From assembly GCA_904420565.1 (NCBI GenBank), contig CAJFVV010000061.1:1-47413 (forward strand): a stretch of 47,413 nucleotides of DNA. Reading direction: 5' to 3'. This document shows, in pieces, positions 26,611 through 35,379 of this stretch. How positions within the stretch are numbered: position 1 is the first letter of the stretch; every line of letters begins with the position of its first letter. The stretch comes from Candidatus Pseudoscillospira faecavium (GTDB lineage: Bacteria; Bacillota; Clostridia; Oscillospirales; Oscillospiraceae). The notes beneath the pieces are model-generated. The model was not told the DNA's origin. It saw nothing but the letters and a program-made list of their open reading frames with translations, and made no database searches. The position numbers and the translations under genes are program-made.

Positions 26611-27399
26611 TCAGCGCAAATGTTTTTCTCTCGTTGGAATAGCGGCAATGAGCCGCTGGGTGTATGGATCCTGAGGATGGTAAAATACTCCTTCCGCAGT
26701 GCCCGTCTCCACAATTTTCCCCTTGTGCATCACAGCCACCCGGCTGCACAATTTGCGCACCACATTCAAATTGTGGGAGATAAACAAAATCGTTGTGCCG
26801 CGCTCGCGGTTGATTTTCTTCAGCAGCTCCAAAATCTGCGCCTGAATCGTCACATCCAGGGCAGTGGTCGGCTCGTCTGCCAGCAGAAGCTTCGGCTCCG
26901 ACACAATGGCCGCAGCAATCATTACGCGCTGCAGCATACCGCCGGAAAGTTCATGGGGATACTTGCGGTATATCCATTCCGGATCAGGCAATTCCGCCTC
27001 CGCCATAGCCTGCAGCGCCGCTGCCCTGCGTTCTGCCGCCGTCATTTTTGTATGGATCCGGAGGCTTTCCTCTACCTGCGGGCCAATGCGCATCACAGGA
27101 TCCAAAGAGGTCATCGGCTCTTGAAACACCACGCTCAGTTCTTTTCCCTGAATCCTGCGGACTGCTTCCCGGTCTGCATTCAGCATTTCCTTGCCATCCA
27201 GCAAAATACTGCCGGAGCACTCCGTCTTTCTGCGGGGCAGCAGCGCACTGATCGCCATGGCAGTGACGCTCTTTCCGGAGCCGCTCTCTCCCACAAGGCC
27301 CAAGATTTCGCCGCGGTCCATATGAAAGGACACGCCGTCCACCGCATACTTATCCGGCCTGGACAAATAGCGCACCCTTAAATCCACAACATCCAGCAT
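26611..27399 (-). CDS. Oligopeptide ABC importer ATPase (OppD/DppD-like), operon 1
   Basis: Second ATPase of the operon, 262 residues. Walker A is [16 protein letters not shown], signature LSGGMLQRVMIA, Walker [13 protein letters not shown]-loop in FISHNL. Like its partner it ends soon after DPYTQRLIAAIP and lacks the cysteine-bearing C-terminal extension of typical DppD. I chose ATG 27399 with GGGGGA 8 nt upstream; a TTG two codons earlier is too close to the ribosome site. It begins 14 bp after the permease stop. Confidence 0.93.
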   Translation of the reverse strand: MLDVVDLRVRYLSRPDKYAVDGVSFHMDRGEILGLVGESGSGKSVTAMAISALLPRRKTECSGSILLDGKEMLNADREAVRRIQGKELSVVFQEPMTSLDPVMRIGPQVEESLRIHTKMTAAERRAAALQAMAEAELPDPEWIYRKYPHELSGGMLQRVMIAAAIVSEPKLLLADEPTTALDVTIQAQILELLKKINRERGTTILFISHNLNVVRKLCSRVAVMHKGKIVETGTAEGVFYHPQDPYTQRLIAAIPTREKHLR

Positions 27400-27413
27400 G
27401 TCCAAATCCCCCT

Positions 27414-28238
27414 TTAACGGCGGCGGCGCTGCTGAAGCCCTTCACCCAGCAGGCTGAAACCAAGAATCAGCAGCACAATGGTAAAGCCCACAAACAGCGC
27501 ATACCACGGCAGCCCCCGCAGCAAGTAGCTCTGGGCGTCTGAAAGCATACGGCCCAGACTGGCTTCTGTCGGGCTGACGCCAACACCCAAAAAGCTCATG
27601 CTGGCCTCGGCCAACACCGCATTATTAAAGCCAATGGAAATGGCCGGCAGCAGCACAGGCCAAATATTGGGCAGAATATGGCGCACCATAATGCGCACGT
27701 GCCCCGCTCCCATCAGCCGGGCCGATTTAATATAATTCAAATCCTTGCATTTGGCATATTCCCCGCGCACAATACGGGCAAAACTGGGAATAAACAAAAT
27801 GCCCAACACGATAATGACATTCCACTTGCCCGGGCCCAGCACCGCAATCATCACCAACGCCAGCAGAATGCTGGGAAAAGCTGTGATGGAATCGCAGATC
27901 CGCATCAGGATTTCATCGCCCCAGCCGCCGAAATAGCCCGTCAGCGCGCCAATCACCGTGCCGCAGACCGCACCGATGGCCACTACACACAACGCAATAA
28001 AAAACGTGGTTCCCGCACCCTGAAGCACGCGGGAAAAAATATCCCGTCCAAAGTTATCGGTGCCCATCAGATGGAGCAAACTGGGGGCCTGAGCCTTCGC
28101 AGCCCCATCCATGGCATTGGGGTCATAAGGCGTCCACACATAGCCCAGCAAAATCAGCACCACCATCACAACCACGATGGCGCCGCCAAAATACAAAAAC
28201 CAGTTTTTCTTTTTTTCCTTATATTGTTTCTTTTTCAT
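27414..28238 (-). CDS. Peptide ABC importer permease (DppC-like), operon 1
   Basis: Membrane permease of 274 residues with about six transmembrane segments; the first (about 15-37) follows a lysine-rich cytoplasmic N-terminus. The family's LMGTDNFGRDIFSRVLQGA precedes the core, and the ATPase-coupling loop is the region around EASMSFLGVGVSPTEASLG. ATG 28238 is chosen; AGGAGG lies about 12 nt upstream. An in-frame TTG at 28271 would place that site inside the gene. Pairs with the DppB-like permease. Confidence 0.92.
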   Translation of the reverse strand: MKKKQYKEKKKNWFLYFGGAIVVVMVVLILLGYVWTPYDPNAMDGAAKAQAPSLLHLMGTDNFGRDIFSRVLQGAGTTFFIALCVVAIGAVCGTVIGALTGYFGGWGDEILMRICDSITAFPSILLALVMIAVLGPGKWNVIIVLGILFIPSFARIVRGEYAKCKDLNYIKSARLMGAGHVRIMVRHILPNIWPVLLPAISIGFNNAVLAEASMSFLGVGVSPTEASLGRMLSDAQSYLLRGLPWYALFVGFTIVLLILGFSLLGEGLQQRRRR

Positions 28239-28272
28239 TTGTGCAGATTCGCCTCCTCTCCGACTATGCAAT

Positions 28273-29211
28273 TTAATTCAGTCGGATACGGGGATCGATA
28301 TACTGATAAAGTACATCGGCAATAAAATTCACCACAACAACCCACAGCGCCAAGATCACCACAATGGCCTGCACCACAGGAATATCCCGGCTGGAAATGG
28401 ACGCCAGCAGCAGCCGCCCAATCCCTGGGATGGAAAACACCTGCTCAATCACAATACTGCCCGCCACCATTTCGGCCACAGATACCGCCACAAAAGTGAC
28501 CACCGGAATCAATGCGTTGCGCAGGGCATGCCCCCACAGCACACCGTCCCGGTTCAGGCCGCGGCTGTATGCCGTGCGGATATAGTCCTGCCCCATCTGT
28601 TCCAAAATAGAGGAGCGCAGCATCTTCACTGTCATGGCAATGCGCGGAATTGCAATGGACAGCGCAGGGAAAATCATATAAGTAATATAAGCCACCGGAT
28701 GCCCACGCACCGCATCAAAGCTGCCGGGCTGGAACACATGGAGAATCAGTCCGAAAACACATGTGAGCAGGATTCCGATAAAGAAAGGCGGAATCGACAT
28801 CACAATCTGGTCAAAGGCAGTGATAATGCGGTCAAAAACCCCGCCTTCCCGCCGGGCCGCAAAAATTCCCAGCGGAATGGATACCACCACCGTCATAATA
28901 AAGGCCATCATAGTCATGATAAATGTGACCATGATCCGGCTGCCCACCATTTCAGAAACCGGCATATTATAGCTGTAGGATGTGCCCATATCCCCCTGCA
29001 CAAAATGGATAAGCCAGTCCCCATACTGTACCAGAAGAGGGCGGTCAAAGCCCAGCTCATGGCGCAGAGCTTCCACCTGTTCCGGTGTTGCATTGGTGCC
29101 CAGCATGGATGTGGTCGGATCACCGATCAGCTGGAAAGCGCAGAAGGCGAGGAGCGAAACAATGAACAATGTAATAATGAGAGTGCAGAATTTTTTCAAT
29201 AAATAGTGCAT
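28273..29211 (-). CDS. Peptide ABC importer permease (DppB-like), operon 1
   Basis: Membrane permease of 312 residues with six predicted segments. N-terminal LLKKFCTLIITLFIVSLLAF is the first. The sequence RPLLVQYGDWLIHFVQGDMG and the coupling loop RTAYSRGLNRDGVLWGHALR are typical of DppB/OppB. Ends 34 bp before the DppC-like start; begins 34 bp after the solute-binding protein gene. Confidence 0.94.
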   Translation of the reverse strand: MHYLLKKFCTLIITLFIVSLLAFCAFQLIGDPTTSMLGTNATPEQVEALRHELGFDRPLLVQYGDWLIHFVQGDMGTSYSYNMPVSEMVGSRIMVTFIMTMMAFIMTVVVSIPLGIFAARREGGVFDRIITAFDQIVMSIPPFFIGILLTCVFGLILHVFQPGSFDAVRGHPVAYITYMIFPALSIAIPRIAMTVKMLRSSILEQMGQDYIRTAYSRGLNRDGVLWGHALRNALIPVVTFVAVSVAEMVAGSIVIEQVFSIPGIGRLLLASISSRDIPVVQAIVVILALWVVVVNFIADVLYQYIDPRIRLN

Positions 29212-29245
29212 CTCCCCGCCTCCTTTTCGCTTTCCAAAAGTTTTC

Positions 29246-30787
29246 TTAATTCACATAGGCAATGTCTGACAGATCCAGTACATACAGGGGATAGAACTGG
29301 AATCCCGTCAAATTCTTATTGATGACCACCATATCCGCCAGATCCTGGATATACACATTGGCGGCCTGCTCCGTCAAAACACGCTCAGCCTGCAGATAAA
29401 GTTCCGTGCGGGCCGCATCGTCCGTGGTGGCGTTGGCCTGGGCAATGAGACTGTCATACTCCGCATTGCTGAAATTGATCATGTTCACATCGGAGTCCGA
29501 TGTCCATCTCTGCAGCAGGGCATTAGCCGTCAGTGTCGCTGCATCAAAGCCGACGACAGTGGCCTGGAAATTGCGGCCCTGATATACATCCTGCAGCCAG
29601 GTGTTCCACTCCACCTCCTGCAGCTGCACTGTGATTCCCACAGCGCCCAGCTGCTCCACCAAGACCTGGGCAACATCCACATGGGGCGTGTAGTTGGAAG
29701 GCACCGTGATGGTCATGCTGAACCCGTTTGCATAGCCCGCTTCTGCCAGCAGCTCCTTTGCTTTTTCCGGATCATATGTGTAATAATCCGTCAGACTGTC
29801 ATCAAAATACTTGGTGAACGCAGGATACACGGAAGAACCCAGTTTTGCACCGTGCCCATCGGCCGTCAGCTCCAGAATGGCATCCTTGTCAATGGCATAG
29901 CACAGCGCCTGGCGCACCCGCACATCGTCAAAAGGCGCCTGTGCATTGTTCAGATACAGTGCCTGCACCAGATTCATGGTTCCCTCCAGGACCGTGTACT
30001 GATCGCTCAGGTTCTGGGTTTGGGAAACCGTAAGGTGCGTGACGATGTCCACAGCTCCGCCGTTGAGCGCCGTCATCATTGCAGAAGAGTCTTCGTAAAT
30101 TTTGAAAGTCACGCGGTCCACCTTGGCAGCTTCGCCCCAGTAGCCGTCAAACTTGTCAAAAATAATGTTCTCCTGCACACTGCGGGACACATACATAAAC
30201 GGCCCCGTACCCACAGGGGCCGTCGCCTGATCTGTATAATCGTCCGGCACAATGTAAACCGATGCGACATACGCCAGGAAGTCGCTGTTTGGCGCAGAAA
30301 GGGTAATGGTTACCGTATGCTCGTCCGTCGCTTCCACCGAGACCACATTAGAAAGCGCCGCTGCCAGGGATGAATCCACAGTGGTAGCGGCGCAGGTGTT
30401 GAAAGAATAAACAACGTCGTCCACATCCATGGCAGTGCCATTGTGAAACTGCACGCCATCGCGGATGGTGAAGGTATACTGCAGACCATCCTCAGAAACG
30501 GCGTAGCTCTCTGCCAAAGCAGGCGCAAAATCACCGCTGGATGTGGGCTTGTACAAGCCTTCATACACGTTGAATAAGATCTCTCTGGTTCCTGCCGCGG
30601 TCATCTGATAAGGGTCAAGACTGTCTCCGAGATCCTGAGCAATGCCGACAGCAATCTCGTTGCTGTCAGCTCTGGAAGTGTTCGCGTCGTCGCTGCCGCT
30701 GCCATTAGATTTTGGGCCTCCGCAAGCGCTGAGTGCCGTAACCATCATGGCTGCAGACAGGAGGAGCGCAATGTTTTGCTTTTTCAT
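29246..30787 (-). CDS. Peptide-binding lipoprotein (SBP family 5), operon 1
   Basis: Extracellular substrate-binding lipoprotein of 513 residues feeding the operon 1 importer. Signal peptide with lipobox LSAC and lipidated Cys22. The family 5 pattern is clear: SLDPYQMTAAGTREILFNVY near the N-terminus, YTFTIRDGVQFHNG, and VRQALCYAIDKDAI. Divergence from the second binding protein in this window suggests a different peptide or related ligand. ATG 30787 has AAGGAGAAG upstream. First gene of the operon, with a promoter at 30869-30897. Confidence 0.94.
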   Translation of the reverse strand: MKKQNIALLLSAAMMVTALSACGGPKSNGSGSDDANTSRADSNEIAVGIAQDLGDSLDPYQMTAAGTREILFNVYEGLYKPTSSGDFAPALAESYAVSEDGLQYTFTIRDGVQFHNGTAMDVDDVVYSFNTCAATTVDSSLAAALSNVVSVEATDEHTVTITLSAPNSDFLAYVASVYIVPDDYTDQATAPVGTGPFMYVSRSVQENIIFDKFDGYWGEAAKVDRVTFKIYEDSSAMMTALNGGAVDIVTHLTVSQTQNLSDQYTVLEGTMNLVQALYLNNAQAPFDDVRVRQALCYAIDKDAILELTADGHGAKLGSSVYPAFTKYFDDSLTDYYTYDPEKAKELLAEAGYANGFSMTITVPSNYTPHVDVAQVLVEQLGAVGITVQLQEVEWNTWLQDVYQGRNFQATVVGFDAATLTANALLQRWTSDSDVNMINFSNAEYDSLIAQANATTDDAARTELYLQAERVLTEQAANVYIQDLADMVVINKNLTGFQFYPLYVLDLSDIAYVN

Positions 30788-30868
30788 TCGCTTCTTCTCC
30801 TTCCGCCGGAATGTCCTTCCGGCGTTACAACTGGTATGAACGACTCCCATTATTAAATTGTCTGATGT

Positions 30869-30897
30869 AGTGTACTCTTTTTTTCGCCCAATTACAA
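30869..30897 (-). promoter_or_regulatory. Promoter of peptide-importer operon 1
   Basis: On the - strand, TTGTAA (30892-30897) and TACACT (30869-30874) have a 17-bp spacer. The 296-bp gap (30788-31083) otherwise holds only A+T-rich sequence and the operon 2 terminator. Confidence 0.6.
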
Positions 30898-31042
30898 GAC
30901 AAAAATTTGATTTTGGTAAAGTTACAGAAAAAAACAGGAAAATCTTGTCCATTCTGTTAAATTTTTTAGGATTTTGCCCGAAACAGCAGGGATTTTTTAT
31001 TGAAAATACTGTGATATAACGCCGACCACATGGGAAAAGAAA

Positions 31043-31072
31043 GCAGCGAGTCGGATATACTCCACTCGCCGC
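31043..31072 (-). terminator. Terminator of peptide-importer operon 2
   Basis: A 9-bp stem (31043-31051 with 31064-31072, one G-U pair) with a 12-nt loop is followed on the - strand by TTTCTTTT. Confidence 0.75.
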
Positions 31073-31083
31073 CCGCCCCTGGA

Positions 31084-32040
31084 TTATACACTGCACTGCC
31101 GCATCCACATTTCATATTCTTCCTGCGTGGCAAGTACCCAGTGGTTTGCGCCAATTTTATGGCAGTGCCCCTGCTGATAATCCATTCCACTGGTCTGATA
31201 GTCATATTGCAGCACTCTGCGCCGCCGCTCCGCCCTGGGATCCGGCTGCGGAATGGCAGACAGAAGACTTCTGGTATAAGGATGCACCGGCTGCTCGAAA
31301 ATTTCCTCTGCCGTGCCGCTTTCCACCAGATACCCCATGTGCAGCACGCCGATGCGGTGGGAAAGATAGCGCACCATAGACAAATCGTGGGCGATGAACA
31401 GGTAAGCATTGCCCGTCTCCTGCTGAATTTCCTTCATCAGGTTAATCACCTGCGCCTGAACGGAAACATCCAGCGCAGAAATGCACTCATCTGCAATTAT
31501 CAGTTTGGGCTGCATCACCAGCGCCCGGGCAATACCGATGCGCTGGCGCTGTCCGCCTGAAAACTGATGGGGAAAGCGGGACGCATATTCTGGTGCGAGT
31601 CCTACTTTTCGCAAAATCCGCGCAACCTTTTCAGCGCGTTCACCGGCTGATGCATACATATGATGGATATCCAGTCCCTGAGCCACAATATCTCCCACTT
31701 TTTTGCGCGGATTCAGGCAGGCCATGGGATCCTGGAAAATCATCTGCATCTGAACACGCAGGTCATTTTCGGTGAGGGCATCCATTGCACCGGAAATGTC
31801 TTTCCCATCAAAGAGAATACGCCCAGCCGTCGGGCGATACAGGCGAATGACTGTCCGGCCGATGGTGGACTTTCCGGAACCGGACTCCCCCACCAAGCCA
31901 TAGGTTTCTCCTGGATAAACGGAAAAGGAAACATCTTCCACTGCCCGAACCACATGCCTGCGGCTGATGGGAAAATACTGTCTGAGGTGTTCCACCTGCA
32001 AAAGAGGCTGTCGTTTTATATCACATGTTTTTTCCATCAT
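31084..32040 (-). CDS. oppF: Oligopeptide ABC importer ATPase OppF, operon 2
   Basis: ATPase subunit, 318 residues, full length. Walker A is [17 protein letters not shown], signature [12 protein letters not shown], Walker [14 protein letters not shown]-loop in FIAHDL. The C-terminal extension ([12 protein letters not shown] ... [14 protein letters not shown]) is of the OppF type seen in Gram-positive peptide importers. Walker B reads DECIS instead of the common DEPVS, keeping the catalytic glutamate. The ATG overlaps the oppD stop by 4 bp (ATGA). Confidence 0.95.
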   Translation of the reverse strand: MMEKTCDIKRQPLLQVEHLRQYFPISRRHVVRAVEDVSFSVYPGETYGLVGESGSGKSTIGRTVIRLYRPTAGRILFDGKDISGAMDALTENDLRVQMQMIFQDPMACLNPRKKVGDIVAQGLDIHHMYASAGERAEKVARILRKVGLAPEYASRFPHQFSGGQRQRIGIARALVMQPKLIIADECISALDVSVQAQVINLMKEIQQETGNAYLFIAHDLSMVRYLSHRIGVLHMGYLVESGTAEEIFEQPVHPYTRSLLSAIPQPDPRAERRRRVLQYDYQTSGMDYQQGHCHKIGANHWVLATQEEYEMWMRQCSV

Positions 32041-33125
32041 AGCACATTCCCTTCCTGCTTCATGCGGGCAATTCTGGCTCGCAGCGCCGCCGGCAGCTCC
32101 ACATGGGGCGCCCGCTCATCCAGCAGCCAGGTTGCCGCGCTGTGCGTATCGGACAGGCGGACCATCGGCGGCTCCCTGCGGTAATCGATTTTCAGCGCAT
32201 AACGGTTGCGCGGGGCAAAGGCATCGCCTAGGATTTCATGCAGCAAGTTGGGCGGTGTGCCCGGAATCGTATACAGGCGCTCCCCCTTTTCGTGCAAATC
32301 CGGTATGGCCGACAGAAGCCCCCAGGTATAAGGATGGCGCGGGTCGTAGAAAATTTCCTCCGCCGTGCCGCTCTCCACAATTTTCCCGGCATACATCACA
32401 TGCACGAAATCGGCCACTTTGGCCACCACCCCCAGGTCGTGGGTGATATAAATCACAGAAAGATTCAGTTTTTTCTGCAGCCGGGCAATCAGCTCCAAAA
32501 TCCGCGCCTGGATGGTCACATCCAGGGCTGTCGTGGGTTCGTCGCAAATCAGCAGTTCCGGGTCACAGGCCAGTGCCATGGCAATGACAATCCGCTGGCG
32601 CTGCCCGCCGGAGAATTGATGCGGATACTGTTTCAGACGTCTCTCCCCCTCTGGGATCCCTACCAGTTCCAGCAGCTGCACTGCTTTCCTGCGCGCCTGC
32701 GCTTTGGACAGCCGGTTGTGCCAGCGCATCCCCTCCATCAGCTGTTCTCCAATGGCCATCGTGGGATCCAGCGACGTCATGGGATCCTGAAACACCATGG
32801 CAATACGCCGGCCATTGACAGCCCTGCGCCGCTCCCGCTCAGACATGCGCAGCAGATCCGCCTCCCGCCGGCAGCGTGTATCTCCCGTCCCTTCTTCATA
32901 CCAGAATTTCATGGTGCCGCTGTCCACATGACTGTTCGGCGCCAGAATGCCCATAGCCGCCCTGGCCGTGACCGATTTGCCGGATCCTGATTCTCCCACA
33001 ATGGCTACGGTTTCTCCCCGGTGCACATCCAAATTCACCCCGCGCACCGCATGCAGTATGCCCTCTCCTGTGGCAAAAGAAATGGACAGGTTGCGAATTT
33101 CCAGAATCTTTTCCCGCTTCGCCAT
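32037..33125 (-). CDS. oppD: Oligopeptide ABC importer ATPase OppD, operon 2
   Basis: ATPase subunit, 362 residues. Walker A is [16 protein letters not shown], signature [12 protein letters not shown], Walker [14 protein letters not shown]-loop in YITHDL. The C-terminal extension is present ([20 protein letters not shown] then [16 protein letters not shown]), but the cysteines that usually bind an iron-sulfur cluster there (C-F-RC-A-C pattern) are replaced by Asp, Asn and other residues. It starts 13 bp after the permease stop. Confidence 0.95.
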   Translation of the reverse strand: MAKREKILEIRNLSISFATGEGILHAVRGVNLDVHRGETVAIVGESGSGKSVTARAAMGILAPNSHVDSGTMKFWYEEGTGDTRCRREADLLRMSERERRRAVNGRRIAMVFQDPMTSLDPTMAIGEQLMEGMRWHNRLSKAQARRKAVQLLELVGIPEGERRLKQYPHQFSGGQRQRIVIAMALACDPELLICDEPTTALDVTIQARILELIARLQKKLNLSVIYITHDLGVVAKVADFVHVMYAGKIVESGTAEEIFYDPRHPYTWGLLSAIPDLHEKGERLYTIPGTPPNLLHEILGDAFAPRNRYALKIDYRREPPMVRLSDTHSAATWLLDERAPHVELPAALRARIARMKQEGNVL

Positions 33126-33138
33126 CGCACAAACCTCC

Positions 33139-34203
33139 TCACAGCTGCTTCATCTTTGGGTCCAGCGCATCCCGCAGGCCATCGCCCAGCAGGTTGAAGG
33201 ACATCATCAGCAGCGCCAGCACAATCACCGGCGGCAGAATTTGATAAGGGTAAATCGTAAATACCCGATAGGCATCGGAAATCAGCGACCCCAGCGAGCA
33301 CATGGGCGCCGGAACGCCCAGCCCCACAAAACTCAAAAACGCCTCGGTAAAAATAGCGCTCGGAACAGAAAACATGGTATTGGTAATCATCTGGGAAATA
33401 CTATTGGGCAAAATCTCGCGAAAGATGATCCGCCGCGGTTTTGCTCCCAAAGTACGGGACGCCAGTACAAATTCCTGCTGCTTCAGCTTAAGCATCTGCG
33501 CCCGGGCAATGCGGCTCATCCCCACCCAGCCCGTCAAAATCAGCGCCAGCGTGATGGTCTGCAGCCCCGGCGCTAGGACAATCAAAAGCAGCGTGACAAT
33601 CACCAGGGAAGGAATGGAATTGACAATCTCTGCAAAACGCTGCAGCAGAAGATCCGCCTTCCCGCCGTAATAGCCGGAAAGCAGGCCGTAAACCATGCCG
33701 ACGGCCATGTCGCACAGCACTGCCACCAGGGCAATATACAGGGAAATACGCGCACCCATCCAGGTGCGGGTCCAGAGATCGCGGCCCAGCGTATCCGAGC
33801 CGAACCAATAGTACACATCGCCGAATCCCTGTTCCAAATAACCATTTCGGACGACATCTCCAGTGGTGGTATGCAGAATATAGGTGCCGTCAAAGATGCC
33901 GAGGTTTTCCAGAATCGGAATACGGGGCGCCAGATTCTGCTGCTGGGTGATCTGTCCATAATAGGTGTAGTCGCTGAGGGCAGGTCCGGCCAACGACAGA
34001 ACGACAATTACAATAATACAAATCAGTCCAAACACCGCGCCTTTGTTCCTGCGAAAGCGTATCCAAGCATCTTTCCAGAATCCCGGCGCCTGAAAAACCG
34101 CATCCGCTTCCGCCGCGGCAGGACCGTACAGCTGAAAATCATCGCTGCGCCAGGCAAACGATTTTCCATCCGCTGCACGTTCCGTTTCTCTCTGCTTATC
34201 CAC
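33139..34203 (-). CDS. oppC: Oligopeptide ABC importer permease OppC, operon 2
   Basis: Membrane permease of 354 residues. A polar N-terminal region of about 55 residues precedes the first membrane segment (GAVFGLICIIVIVVLSLAG). YYWFGSDTLGRDLWTRTWMGA and the coupling loop EAFLSFVGLGVPAPMCSLG are OppC hallmarks. An extra periplasmic stretch between the first two segments is typical of OppC. I chose GTG 34203, 6 nt after AGGAGG; ATG 34209 would abut the ribosome site. It overlaps the end of oppB by 8 bp. Confidence 0.93.
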   Translation of the reverse strand: MDKQRETERAADGKSFAWRSDDFQLYGPAAAEADAVFQAPGFWKDAWIRFRRNKGAVFGLICIIVIVVLSLAGPALSDYTYYGQITQQQNLAPRIPILENLGIFDGTYILHTTTGDVVRNGYLEQGFGDVYYWFGSDTLGRDLWTRTWMGARISLYIALVAVLCDMAVGMVYGLLSGYYGGKADLLLQRFAEIVNSIPSLVIVTLLLIVLAPGLQTITLALILTGWVGMSRIARAQMLKLKQQEFVLASRTLGAKPRRIIFREILPNSISQMITNTMFSVPSAIFTEAFLSFVGLGVPAPMCSLGSLISDAYRVFTIYPYQILPPVIVLALLMMSFNLLGDGLRDALDPKMKQL

Positions 34204-35137
34204 GCCCATCCTCCTTTGCCAAACGAATGCGCGGATCAATCCATCCATACAGGATATCCACCGCCAGCATAATGCCTATATACAGCGCCGAGTATACAAA
34301 CGCCAGCGCAATGGTTACGCTGTGGTCATTGGACTGAATGGCCTGCACCATCAAAGAACCCACACCTGGAATGGCAAAAATCTTTTCCACAACCAAAGAT
34401 CCGGTCATCAGGCTGACCACAAGCGGCGCCAGCACCGTGACAATGGGAATCAGTGCATTGCGCAAAGCGTGGCGCACAATCAGCAGCGGCTTTGGCAATC
34501 CCTTGCTGGCCGCCAGCAGCATATAGTCGCTGCCCAGTACCTCCAGCAGCTCGCCGCGGGCAAACCGGGCAACCGAAGCAATGGTGAACACGCTCAGCGC
34601 CGCCGAAGGCAATATGCTGGAGAGCAGCGGATGCGCCATTTGGTACAGCTGCGGGAACCAGCCAAGCCGAAAACCACAGAGATAGGCCAAAAACAGTGCA
34701 AACACATAAGAAGGCACCGATACTCCCAGCACCGACACCGCCGTGCACAGCGTATCCCAAAAGCTGTTGTGCTTCAGCGCGGCCACAACGCCCAAAAGCA
34801 ACCCCACTGCTGTGCCAAGCAAAATCGCCTGGGCGCCGATTCTCAGCGAAGTGGGCAGCCGCGTCTGCAGCAGCTGCGTAATGGGCGTATTTTTGCTGAT
34901 GCTATAGGAAACACCCAGATCCCCCTGAAGCATATTGGCCACATAGCGGAAAAATTGAACAATCACAGGCTGATCCAACCCGTATTTCGCTTCCAGCAGC
35001 GCCCGCTGCGCATCGGTCAGCTTTTCATCGTGAAAAGGAGAGCCGGGCATCAGCTGCAGCAGGGTAAACAGCACCAGCAAAATGACCAGCAGCGTTGTCA
35101 AGGAAATCAGCACGCGCTTGAGGATATATGTTTTCAC
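34196..35137 (-). CDS. oppB: Oligopeptide ABC importer permease OppB, operon 2
   Basis: Membrane permease of 313 residues with six membrane segments, beginning YILKRVLISLTTLLVILLVL. PVIVQFFRYVANMLQGDLG and the coupling loop LAASKGLPKPLLIVRHALR are characteristic. It ends inside the start region of oppC, so translation is coupled. A 242-bp gap with a hairpin separates it from the binding-protein gene. Confidence 0.95.
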   Translation of the reverse strand: MKTYILKRVLISLTTLLVILLVLFTLLQLMPGSPFHDEKLTDAQRALLEAKYGLDQPVIVQFFRYVANMLQGDLGVSYSISKNTPITQLLQTRLPTSLRIGAQAILLGTAVGLLLGVVAALKHNSFWDTLCTAVSVLGVSVPSYVFALFLAYLCGFRLGWFPQLYQMAHPLLSSILPSAALSVFTIASVARFARGELLEVLGSDYMLLAASKGLPKPLLIVRHALRNALIPIVTVLAPLVVSLMTGSLVVEKIFAIPGVGSLMVQAIQSNDHSVTIALAFVYSALYIGIMLAVDILYGWIDPRIRLAKEDGRG

Positions 35138-35298
35138 CGTGTTTCCTCCCTGTTTTGCTATGCAAAAGCATGGCGCTCAAAATTTCAGTGCACGAACCTG
35201 CGGCACAGCGTCTCATGCGTCTGTGCAGTCCGCCGTACTCCATGCAAGCAAAGTCATGCTTGATATATACTGTTTCCCTTTCTCGCCCTGATATGTAA

Positions 35299-35336
35299 AA
35301 AAGGATGCGTGACATCGAACTGTCACGCATCCTTTT
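35299..35336. terminator. Hairpin terminator between oppA and oppB
   Basis: A perfect 16-bp stem (35299-35314 with 35321-35336) with a 6-nt loop and flanking A/T runs. It lies after oppA and before oppB, so it probably gives more binding protein than membrane parts, as is common in such operons. The remaining 35138-35298 sequence shows no gene. Confidence 0.82.
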
Positions 35337-35379
35337 CATAGCCGCCCGGCCCGGGCGCAGCCCATACCATCAATTTTTC